A program made the translations under genes and the position numbers. Positions 1 through 7,267 of a stretch of 7,267 nt of DNA are shown here, in pieces. The notes under the pieces are model-generated. The model ran no database searches, was not told the DNA's origin, and saw only the letters and a list, made by a program, of their open reading frames with translations. Position 1 is the stretch's first letter. The number at the start of each line of letters is the position of its first letter. Origin of the DNA: Desulfofustis sp. (GTDB lineage Bacteria > Desulfobacterota > Desulfobulbia > Desulfobulbales > Desulfocapsaceae); NCBI GenBank assembly GCA_030604345.1, contig JAUVWB010000072.1, forward strand, positions 1 through 7,267. Direction: 5' to 3'.

Positions 1-1592
<1,592 letters not shown>

Positions 1593-1604
1593 TCAAAAGT
1601 GTGG

Positions 1605-1629
1605 GAACCCGGCGCATCTATCCGGGTTC
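1605..1629 (-). other. Hairpin in the rpoB-rpoC spacer
   Basis: A perfect 8-bp stem (1605-1612 with 1622-1629) closes a 9-base loop, 27 bases upstream of the rpoC start. On the transcript it reads GAACCCGG, loop, CCGGGUUC, followed by CCACACUUUU. The U stretch is short and displaced from the stem, and rpoC needs transcription to pass through, so a full terminator is unlikely. A pause, a processing site or mRNA protection are possible roles. The rest of the spacer (1630-1699) shows nothing I can name. Confidence 0.45.
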
Positions 1630-1699
1630 TGAAGAGACATCAGCAACGGCTTGTCCGGCGGCACACTCAGGGACGGCCGCAGGTCGACTTCCGTACCGC

Positions 1700-4384
1700 T
1701 CATTCCTCAATAAGCTCCATATTCAGGCACAATCCCTGCAATTCCTTGACCAGAACATGGAACGATTCCGGCAGACCGGTGGTCAGGAAGTTGTCTCCTT
1801 TGACGATCCGTTCATACATCTGGGTCCGACCCTCCACATCGTCCGATTTGGCGGTTAAAAATTCCTTCAGGGTGTAGGCGGCGCCATAGGCTTCCATCGC
1901 CCAGACCTCCATCTCGCCGAGTCGCTGCCCGCCGAACTGCGCCTTGCCTCCGAGTGGTTGCTGGGTGACCAGAGAGTAGGGCCCGGTGGATCGGGCATGG
2001 ATCTTGTTGTCTACCAGGTGGTGTAGTTTCAACATGTACATCGCGCCCACCGTTACCTGGTTGGCAAACGGCTCACCGGTCAGCCCGTCATAGAGCTGCG
2101 CTTGGCCGACTTCGTCGACGCCAGCCTCCACCAGCAGGTTGCGAATCTTGGTCTCCGCAGCCCCGTCAAACACCGGCGTGGACATGAACAGCCCACGAGA
2201 GTGCGACCGGGCCCATTCCATGACCTCCTCGTCGGTGCGCCCGTCGACGATCTGTGCATATTCCTGCGGCGCGTAGATCCGGGCCAGCTTCTTCTTGATC
2301 TCTCCGGCAGCCTGCTGCCGGGCCAAGACCTCGAGCTGCTCGCCAAGACGACGGGCGGCATAACCGAGATGGGTCTCGAGCACTTGGCCCACGTTCATAC
2401 GGGATGGAACACCAAGCGGGTTGAGCACGATATCGACCGTTGTCCCGTCGGCGAAGTAGGGCATATCCTCCTCTGGGAGCAGACACGATACAACGCCCTT
2501 GTTGTCGTGACGCCCGGCCATCTTGTCACCGACCGAGAGTTTTCTCTTGGTGGCGACATAGACTTTCACCATCTTCACCACACCGGGAGGCAGGTCGTCG
2601 CCTTTTTTCAGGCGGTCGATAATGCCGTCATATCGTTCGCTTATCAAACGTGCCTGACGATCATAGCGGCCGTATATCTCCTCGATGTGATCGATATACT
2701 TGGCGCGCTCGGAAAAATCGAGCTGACGGAGGGCCTGGAAACCGATCTCCTCAGCCATCTCCGCCTCGAATTTCTTGCCCAGCTTGACCAGGATCTTGCC
2801 GCTCTTGGACTTGACGTCCTCCTTGACCGTCCGGCCATCGATGACCTTGCCGACCTCACGACAAACGGCGCGGCGTAGGCTGGCCAACTCGTCGAGCTTA
2901 TCTTGATTGAGCCGTTCGATCTCCAGGTCCTCGATCATCAACGATCGTTCGTCCTTGTCCACACCTTTACGGGAAAAAACTTTCGCATCGATGACCACGC
3001 CTTCAACGCCCGGTGGTACTCGTAACGAGGAATCTTTGACATCCTGTGCTTTCTCTCCGAATATGGCACGAAGCAGTTTTTCCTCGGGGGACAACACCGT
3101 TTCCCCTTTCGGCGTTACCTTACCGACCAAGGTATCTCCGGCCTTCACCTCGGCGCCGATCCTGACGATGCCCGACTCGTCGAGATTACGCAGTGTCTCC
3201 TCACTGACATTGGGAATATCCCGGGTGATCTCTTCCTTGCCGAGCTTGGTATCCCGGGCCATGGTTTCGAACACCTCAATGTGCAGCGAGGTAAACGCAT
3301 CTTCTTTCAACAATCGTTCGTTCACCAGGATCGAGTCCTCGAAATTGAACCCGCGCCAGGGCATGAAAGCGATCATCACATTTCGTCCCAAAGCCAGCTC
3401 GCCATGATCACAGGACGGTCCGTCGGCCAGCACCGTCCCTTTATCGACCCTGGTTCCAGGCCGGACCAACGGTTTTTGGTTAAAACAGGTGTTCTGATTT
3501 GATTTCTTGTATTTCTCAAGACGATAGACAGCTACCCCCGTTTCATAACCGTCGACGCCGGGTTCGTCGTAGCAGACAACGATACGGTTGGCGTCAACCT
3601 CCTCGACAACACCAGAGCCGGCGGCCAGCAGGCAGGCACCGGAGTCACGGGCGACATAGCGTTCCATGTCGGTTCCCACCAGCGGCGCCGAGGTCCTCAT
3701 CAACGGTACTGCTTGCCGTTGCATGTTGGAGCCCATCAGCGCCCGGTTGGCATCGTCATTTTCCAGAAAAGGAATCAGCGACGCGGCAACGCTGACCAAC
3801 TGGTCGGGAGCGATGTCCATGTACGTCACCTTATCCGCCTCGGTGATAATAACCTCACCGTCTTCCCTGACGATCAAGGTGTCCGGGACGATACGATTCT
3901 TCTCATCAAGCGGAACCTGGGCCGGGGCGATGAAATTGTTCCGCTCCTGCAGTGCACTGAGGTAGCTGATATCGTCGTTGTAAACGATGCGATCCTTGAC
4001 TTTCCGATAGGGGGTTTCGATGAACCCGTACGGATTGACCTGGGCATAGGTGGCCAAGGAGACGATTAGGCCGATGTTGGGTCCTTCAGGGGTCTCCACC
4101 GGGCAGATCCGTCCATAGTGAGTGGGATGTACGTCGCGTACCTCAAAGCCGGCACGCTCCCGGGACAGGCCTCCCGGTCCCAGGGCACTCAGGCGTCGCT
4201 TATGGGTCACCTCGGAGAGCGGATTGGTTTGATCCATAAACTGCGAGAGCTGGCTGGTCCCAAAGAACTCTTTGATCGCCGCAGAGATCGGTTTGGGGTT
4301 GACCAGATCATGGGGCATCAACGTCTCGATATCCTGGAGCGTCATGCGTTCCTTGATGGCTCGTTCCATGCGCACCAGCCCCAT
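1700..4384 (-). CDS. rpoB: RNA polymerase subunit beta, C-terminal 894 residues (downstream of an in-frame stop)
   Basis: This frame encodes the catalytic two thirds of beta. It opens with ATG (MGLVRMERA), equivalent to E. coli residue 466. The rifampicin pocket follows at residues 44-68 ([20 protein letters not shown]), with D51, H61 and S66 matching E. coli D516, H526 and S531, all in the sensitive state. Next come [16 protein letters not shown] (88-103), RGFNFEDSI (344-352), [13 protein letters not shown] (443-455), the active-site motif [13 protein letters not shown] (618-630), HARSTGPYS (796-804) and the C-terminal anchor [18 protein letters not shown] (812-829). It ends in LIEE with TGA. 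No motif is missing or degraded, which argues against old pseudogene decay. It is in the same frame as the N-terminal piece, separated only by TAA and CGC. Whether it is translated separately, or the stop is an artefact, cannot be told from sequence. If the stop is not real, this is simply the rest of a 1360-residue RpoB. Confidence 0.92.
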   Translation of the reverse strand: MGLVRMERAIKERMTLQDIETLMPHDLVNPKPISAAIKEFFGTSQLSQFMDQTNPLSEVTHKRRLSALGPGGLSRERAGFEVRDVHPTHYGRICPVETPEGPNIGLIVSLATYAQVNPYGFIETPYRKVKDRIVYNDDISYLSALQERNNFIAPAQVPLDEKNRIVPDTLIVREDGEVIITEADKVTYMDIAPDQLVSVAASLIPFLENDDANRALMGSNMQRQAVPLMRTSAPLVGTDMERYVARDSGACLLAAGSGVVEEVDANRIVVCYDEPGVDGYETGVAVYRLEKYKKSNQNTCFNQKPLVRPGTRVDKGTVLADGPSCDHGELALGRNVMIAFMPWRGFNFEDSILVNERLLKEDAFTSLHIEVFETMARDTKLGKEEITRDIPNVSEETLRNLDESGIVRIGAEVKAGDTLVGKVTPKGETVLSPEEKLLRAIFGEKAQDVKDSSLRVPPGVEGVVIDAKVFSRKGVDKDERSLMIEDLEIERLNQDKLDELASLRRAVCREVGKVIDGRTVKEDVKSKSGKILVKLGKKFEAEMAEEIGFQALRQLDFSERAKYIDHIEEIYGRYDRQARLISERYDGIIDRLKKGDDLPPGVVKMVKVYVATKRKLSVGDKMAGRHDNKGVVSCLLPEEDMPYFADGTTVDIVLNPLGVPSRMNVGQVLETHLGYAARRLGEQLEVLARQQAAGEIKKKLARIYAPQEYAQIVDGRTDEEVMEWARSHSRGLFMSTPVFDGAAETKIRNLLVEAGVDEVGQAQLYDGLTGEPFANQVTVGAMYMLKLHHLVDNKIHARSTGPYSLVTQQPLGGKAQFGGQRLGEMEVWAMEAYGAAYTLKEFLTAKSDDVEGRTQMYERIVKGDNFLTTGLPESFHVLVKELQGLCLNMELIEE
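4181..4255 (-). other. rpoB: Rifampicin resistance-determining region (cluster I) of rpoB
   Basis: These codons match E. coli beta residues 509-533, the floor of the rifampicin pocket next to the active-site cleft. The resistance hot-spot residues (D516, H526 and S531 in E. coli numbering) are wild type, so the sequence predicts no rifampicin resistance from this cluster. The segment lies about 130 bases downstream of the in-frame stop and is fully conserved. Confidence 0.85.
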
Positions 4385-4390
4385 GCGTTA
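4382..4390 (-). other. rpoB: In-frame TAA inside rpoB, followed by CGC ATG (beta split junction)
   Basis: On the minus strand the codons read GAA AAT CAG TAA CGC ATG GGG CTG GTG. Bacterial beta normally has E/Q-N-Q-F-R-(V/I)-G-L here, so TAA replaces the conserved aromatic residue (Phe464 in E. coli) at codon 465, with no frame change on either side. TTC or TTT to TAA needs two substitutions; a Tyr codon (TAC or TAT), a plausible aromatic alternative, would need only one. The next-but-one codon is ATG, so the stop and a possible restart are three bases apart. The nearest Shine-Dalgarno-like bases, GGTGGA, end about 13 bases before the ATG, which is farther than ideal. The bases are seen directly; their meaning is undecided between sequence error or variant, stop-restart, and readthrough. 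Confidence 0.85.
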
Positions 4391-5782
4391 CTGATTTTCC
4401 ACCAATTCTCCAACGGTGCGCACCCGGCGGTTGCCGAGATGATCGATGTCGTCTACCGATCCCTGGCTGTCTTTCAGGCGCACCAGGTATTTGATCGACT
4501 CGACGATATCCTCTTTAGTCAATGCCCGCTGGTTAATGTCGATATTCAGACCTAGCTTGGCATTGATTTTGTAACGGCCCACTTCGGAGAGATCGTAAAG
4601 CTCGGGGTTAAAAAACAGGTTATTGAAAAAGCTCTCAGCCACCTCACGGGTTGGCGGGCTGGAAGGCCGTAGACGCCGGTAGATCTCAAGCAAGGCCTCT
4701 TCAGTGGTGTTCACTTTGTCGAGAGCGAGCGTCCTTCGGAAGGAATCGGAGTATTTCACCCCGTCGATACCGAGTACACGCCATTCACTTATCCCGGCGC
4801 CCTCGAGCGTCTCCAGCACCGTTTCGGAGATTTCGGTATTATGAGTGACGAGCAATTGCTCGCTGCCCGGTTCCGTGATGTCGTGGGAAATGACCCGTCC
4901 GACCAACTCTTCGGCAGAGATACGCAAGAAAGTTATTCCCGCTTCCTCGATACGTTTGCACAACGCCTTGGAGACCTTACGGCCTTTCTTGCCAATAATC
5001 GTACCATCGGCTGGATCGATCAGATCAAACTCGAGACGGCTGCCGACGGCGGTTTCTTCCTTGAACTCGATAAAATAGTTGTCGCCTTCCTTTTTTACCG
5101 TGTTGATGGGGTAAAACATCTCCAGCAATTCCTGCCCGGAATAACCAAGTGCCTTGAGCAACGAGGTAACCGGGAACTTGCGTCGTCGATCGATGCGAAC
5201 GTGCAGGATATCTTTGATATCAAATTCGAGATCTATCCACGAACCACGCACCGGAATGATTCTGGCAGAATAAAGCAACTTGCCGCTGGCGTGGCTCTTG
5301 CCTTGGTCATGGGTGTAGAAAAGGCCGGGAGAACGCTGCAACTGGGAGACAATGACCCGCTCGGTACCATTCACCACGTAGACACCATCGGCTGTCATCA
5401 GCGGTAGCGAACCGAAAAAGACCTCCTGTTCCTTGATGTCGCGGATGGTCTGTACGCCGGTTTGCTCATCGACGTCGAAGGTGATGAGCCGGACAACGAT
5501 TTTCAGGGGAATCTCATAGGTCATTCCCCGTTGGAGACACTCATGGACCGTGTATTTCGGTTCACCAAACTTGTAGCGGACAAATTCGAGAGAGCAAAGG
5601 CCGTTGAAATCGTTGATCGGAAATATTTCCTTCAGGATGGCCTGCAGTCCGATATCCTCGCGGTTGTCAGGATCGGCTTCGAGCTGGAGAAACTGCTCGT
5701 AGGATTTACGCTGCATGGAAATCAGGTGCGGCGGCTCCAGGATGCGACTGGCGCTGGCAAATTGCTTTCTAACTCGTTCCAT
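4388..5782 (-). CDS. rpoB: RNA polymerase subunit beta, N-terminal 464 residues (ends at in-frame TAA)
   Basis: This is the first third of beta: the N-terminal protrusion strands and the lobe, which contact downstream DNA and the non-template strand. It starts MERVRKQFASASRILEPPHL. Family motifs appear in order: NGTERVIVSQLQRSPG (138-153), RGSWIDLEFD (179-188), RRRKFPVTSLLKALG (199-213), RPSSPPTREVAESFFNNLFF (372-391) and DIDHLGNRRVRTVGEL (445-460). It stops at VGELVENQ, in the middle of a conserved block, where normal beta continues for about another 900 residues. The ATG start is supported by GAGGA at 5788-5792, 5 bases upstream. Alone it could not work as beta, because the rifampicin pocket and all catalytic residues are in the downstream frame. 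A split here would cut the protrusion in two. Known engineered splits of E. coli beta fall in dispensable regions, and as I recall the archaeal B''/B' split lies beyond the rifampicin-like segment, so this site would be unusual. Confidence 0.92.
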   Translation of the reverse strand: MERVRKQFASASRILEPPHLISMQRKSYEQFLQLEADPDNREDIGLQAILKEIFPINDFNGLCSLEFVRYKFGEPKYTVHECLQRGMTYEIPLKIVVRLITFDVDEQTGVQTIRDIKEQEVFFGSLPLMTADGVYVVNGTERVIVSQLQRSPGLFYTHDQGKSHASGKLLYSARIIPVRGSWIDLEFDIKDILHVRIDRRRKFPVTSLLKALGYSGQELLEMFYPINTVKKEGDNYFIEFKEETAVGSRLEFDLIDPADGTIIGKKGRKVSKALCKRIEEAGITFLRISAEELVGRVISHDITEPGSEQLLVTHNTEISETVLETLEGAGISEWRVLGIDGVKYSDSFRRTLALDKVNTTEEALLEIYRRLRPSSPPTREVAESFFNNLFFNPELYDLSEVGRYKINAKLGLNIDINQRALTKEDIVESIKYLVRLKDSQGSVDDIDHLGNRRVRTVGELVENQ

Positions 5783-6100
5783 AAGTGTCCTCGAGATTGT
5801 CTAAAGACAGTAATATAGCAATGCAATAACAGGCAGATACGCTCTGTTTCAGCCGACTCGGTGGTCGGTCAATACGATACGTCGGCAGCCAACCAGATTC
5901 GAGACTGCTGCATTGGCAGGATATGGTGTTTAGAATTTTGAAATTCCGGTAGAAAAGTGAAAATCACTGAGCTTGTCAGAGGCATTTCAGTATCCTTGAA
6001 TAGGGGTGCTGACCAGGTCGTGGAGCCGACCACCAGGACTTGGCCAAGCCATTGGAATTAAAGCAATTTTCTACCAAACACAAGGGTGCAGCACGAAATG

Positions 6101-6134
6101 CGACACGCCGCGCATCGTCATGCGCAGCGTGTCG
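6101..6134 (-). other. Long hairpin between rplL and rpoB (possible RNA-processing or attenuator element)
   Basis: The outer stem of 8 bp (6101-6108 with 6127-6134) and inner stem of 6 bp (6110-6115 with 6120-6125) are separated by one C/A mismatch and closed by a 4-base loop at 6116-6119. Both stems are GC-rich. Downstream on the transcript comes CAUUUCGUGC, too poor in U for an efficient terminator. It directly follows the terminator-like hairpin at 6146-6163. Partial attenuation or endonuclease processing is the likely role, by analogy with the E. coli rplL-rpoB spacer. Confidence 0.55.
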
Positions 6135-6163
6135 AGAACAAAACGGGACCGAAAAATCGGTCC
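6135..6163 (-). terminator. Terminator-like hairpin after rplL (probable partial terminator/attenuator)
   Basis: A perfect 7-bp stem (GGACCGA with UCGGUCC; 6157-6163 with 6146-6152) closes a UUUU loop and is followed on the transcript by CGUUUUGUUCU. It begins 15 bases after the rplL stop. The interrupted U tract suggests incomplete termination, which fits because rpoB and rpoC downstream must still be transcribed. On the plus strand no gene ends here, so a plus-strand terminator is not supported. Confidence 0.6.
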
Positions 6164-6178
6164 AATGAATTGAATTTA

Positions 6179-6562
6179 CTATTTAATTTCTACGGTACCG
6201 CCCACTGCTTCGATTTTTGCTTTGATATCGGCGGCCTCATCCTTGCTGACACCTTCCTTCAGCGGCTGCGGTGCACCTTCAACAAGCTCTTTTGCCTCTT
6301 TCAGACCAAGGTTGGTTACGGCACGAACTTCCTTGATGACTTTTATCTTCTGATCACCGGCACTGGCCAGGATGACATCAAACTCGGTTTTTTCTTCAGC
6401 GGCGGCGCCGGCATCGGCGGCGACCGGTCCGGCAGCGGCAACGGCAACCGGGGCGGCAGCAGACACGCCGAATTTCTCTTCGAGTTCCTTGATCAGTTCG
6501 GAAAGCTCGAGAACGCTCATATTAGCAATAAACTCAATTACATCGTCCTTAGTAACAGCCAT
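6179..6562 (-). CDS. rplL: 50S ribosomal protein L7/L12
   Basis: This is the stalk protein of the large ribosomal subunit. Its dimers bind the C-terminal helix of L10 and recruit and stimulate the GTPase translation factors. At 127 residues it has normal family length. The N-terminal dimerisation and L10-binding domain spans roughly residues 1-32 ([20 protein letters not shown]). An Ala/Pro/Val-rich flexible hinge follows at about 34-56. The C-terminal factor-binding domain starts at EKTEFDVIL and contains [20 protein letters not shown] and the ending GGTVEIK. The ATG is preceded by AGAGGA (6568-6573) with 5 bases of spacing. It lies 54 bp after rplJ and ends in TAG. Co-transcription with rplJ is expected. 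Nothing is odd. Confidence 0.97.
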   Translation of the reverse strand: MAVTKDDVIEFIANMSVLELSELIKELEEKFGVSAAAPVAVAAAGPVAADAGAAAEEKTEFDVILASAGDQKIKVIKEVRAVTNLGLKEAKELVEGAPQPLKEGVSKDEAADIKAKIEAVGGTVEIK

Positions 6563-6616
6563 TTTGTATCCTCTTTAAGTAAAAGAAAAGGTTAACCATT
6601 AGGTACAGTACCCGGT

Positions 6617-7138
6617 TCAGGCCTGTTCCTTTTTCTCTTTAATTGCCTGCAGACCATACAGAAAAGTTCGCGGTACGCCGGATAGTACACGGACAAGAGC
6701 GGTGGGAACACCGTTCATCACCGACAGCAACTGTCCAAGCAAGACTTCCTTGGACGGTAGCTTGGACAACGCGACGATTTTGTCGGCGGTGATCTTTTCT
6801 CCTTCCAGAACAGCAGACCGCAGCTGAAACTTTTCAAAGTCTTCAGCACATTTGGCCAAGATCTTCGCCGGGGCGACCGGATCGTCATAGGCCGTGATAA
6901 TGGCTGTAGTCCCGGTGAAATCATCTTGCAAGGCTTCACAGGACGTGTCGGCAACTGCTCTTTTCAGGAGTGTGTTCTTGGCAATCCGGATCTCCGATTG
7001 GCAACCTCGGAGTTCACGCCGAATCTTCTCCAGATGCGTAACCTTCAAACCACGATAGTCCGCGACGACAGAAAACTTCGCACGACTGAACGATTCATTC
7101 AATTCGGCGATTATTGCTGCTTTCTCATCACGATTCAA
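6617..7138 (-). CDS. rplJ: 50S ribosomal protein L10
   Basis: L10 anchors the L7/L12 stalk on 23S rRNA and, in complex with L7/L12, normally represses translation of its own mRNA. At 173 residues it has usual bacterial length. The N-terminal rRNA-binding domain is clear: it opens MNRDEKAAIIAELNESF, with SVVADYRGLKVTHLEKIRRE and the RIAKNTLLKRA motif, followed by GTTAIITAYDDPVAPAKIL. The C-terminal stretch LVRVLSGVPRTFLYGLQAIK ends in a charged tail and forms the helix that binds L7/L12 dimers. The start is TTG at 7136-7138. No upstream in-frame start exists because TAG lies four codons earlier (7148-7150), and a strong ribosome binding site fits this TTG. It ends in TGA. The leader upstream and rplL downstream make the identity secure. 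Confidence 0.96.
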   Translation of the reverse strand: MNRDEKAAIIAELNESFSRAKFSVVADYRGLKVTHLEKIRRELRGCQSEIRIAKNTLLKRAVADTSCEALQDDFTGTTAIITAYDDPVAPAKILAKCAEDFEKFQLRSAVLEGEKITADKIVALSKLPSKEVLLGQLLSVMNGVPTALVRVLSGVPRTFLYGLQAIKEKKEQA

Positions 7139-7267
7139 ATGACCCTCCTACCACATTATGAGTTTTCAGGTTAGAAGAAACAGCAGTTACCAACGTAATG
7201 AGCATGAAAGCCGCTAGTGACTCATCTATTCATGCTTATGTCTCGGCAGGTCGGCGGTGCCGATTAA
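7139..7267 (-). promoter_or_regulatory. L10-type mRNA leader (3' part), 5' untranslated region of rplJ
   Basis: These 129 bases upstream of rplJ hold no gene. On the transcript the first visible part contains GCCGACCUGCCGAGAC. This resembles the 3' strand (CCUGCCGAGG-type) of the stem that L10-L12 binds in many bacterial rplJ leaders. The matching 5' strand would be past the window edge, so the fold cannot be checked here. Next comes a hairpin with an 8-bp stem (7201-7208 with 7229-7236; AAGCAUGAA against UUCAUGCU) and a 20-base loop. It has no U tract, so it is not a simple terminator. Autogenous repression of rplJL is the expected function; the match is from memory of the family. Confidence 0.55.
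7142..7149 (-). promoter_or_regulatory. Ribosome binding site of rplJ (supports TTG start)
   Basis: On the minus strand AGGAGGGT precedes the TTG by 3 bases (about 5 bases from the core GGAGG), a near-perfect Shine-Dalgarno sequence. It fixes the unusual TTG start. A strong site with a weak start codon would suit a message whose translation is controlled by L10-L12. Confidence 0.8.

Larger units (their letters stand above)
5783..6178 (-). other. rplL-rpoB intergenic spacer (396 bp, no gene)
   Basis: No credible coding frame was found on either strand. From the rplL side it holds a terminator-like hairpin (6146-6163), a longer hairpin (6101-6134), weaker local hairpins at 6016-6031 and 5853-5868, a small palindrome at 5933-5946 and the rpoB ribosome binding site. 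In E. coli the same spacer contains a partial terminator and an RNase III site that set the ratio of L7/L12 to polymerase subunits. A similar role here is inferred from position and structure. I found no convincing -35/-10 promoter pair for rpoB. Confidence 0.6.

Noticed and set aside
4181..4255. Rifampicin-resistance mutations in rpoB
   Set aside because: The hot-spot residues match the sensitive consensus.
4382..4393. Intein, insertion or frameshift as the cause of the rpoB break
   Set aside because: There is no inserted sequence, no target duplication and no frame change; only one codon differs from the expected collinear beta.
2102..5407. Several plus-strand open frames of 100-260 codons opposite rpoB
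   Set aside because: All lie antisense to conserved beta motifs, with low-complexity or Arg/Ser-rich translations and no family resemblance.
5844..5872. TTGACC (minus strand, 5867-5872) as a -35 element for an rpoB promoter
   Set aside because: The bases 17 further on read AAACAG, not a -10 box, and the TATATT nearer rpoB lacks a matching -35. No promoter is claimed.
6086..6595. A 169-codon plus-strand frame across the rplL-rpoB spacer and rplL
   Set aside because: It overlaps all of rplL in antisense, and its Gly-rich segment is the complement of the L7/L12 hinge codons. No support as a gene.

Overview
This window is a conserved bacterial chromosomal locus, read almost entirely on the minus strand: the rplJ-rplL-rpoB-rpoC segment of the ribosomal protein L10/L12 and RNA polymerase beta/beta' operon. 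In transcription order it holds the 3' part of an L10-type mRNA leader (right edge), rplJ (L10), rplL (L7/L12), a spacer of about 400 bp with tandem hairpins, rpoB (beta), a 122-bp spacer with a hairpin, and the first 525 codons of rpoC (beta'), which runs off the left edge.

The protein sequences suggest a Gram-negative bacterium of the former Deltaproteobacteria (Desulfobacterota), possibly a Desulfobulbales-type sulfate reducer. This rests on remembered resemblance of the RpoB and RpoC N-terminal regions, not on a search. Base composition looks moderately GC-rich and even across the window. I see no mobile element, tRNA, rRNA, CRISPR array or accessory gene.

The one striking feature is in rpoB. 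The gene is collinear with normal bacterial beta over 1361 codons, but codon 465 is TAA. It sits in the highly conserved segment just upstream of the rifampicin-binding region, where E. coli beta has Phe464. The frame does not shift. The sequence therefore encodes a 464-residue N-terminal piece (protrusion and lobe) and an 894-residue C-terminal piece (rifampicin pocket, catalytic core, flap, clamp connector) that opens with an ATG one codon after the stop. Because rpoB is essential, there are three readings: a sequence or assembly error or a minority variant; a real split beta made by stop-and-restart translation; or readthrough of the stop. I think an error or single-base variant is most likely, but the stop/ATG arrangement makes a real split worth testing.

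The genes work together as usual. L10 and L7/L12 form the ribosomal stalk that recruits translation factors, and L10-L12 normally represses its own mRNA through the leader. Beta and beta' form the RNA polymerase catalytic core. The hairpins behind rplL fit the attenuation or RNA-processing step that lowers polymerase-subunit output relative to L7/L12.
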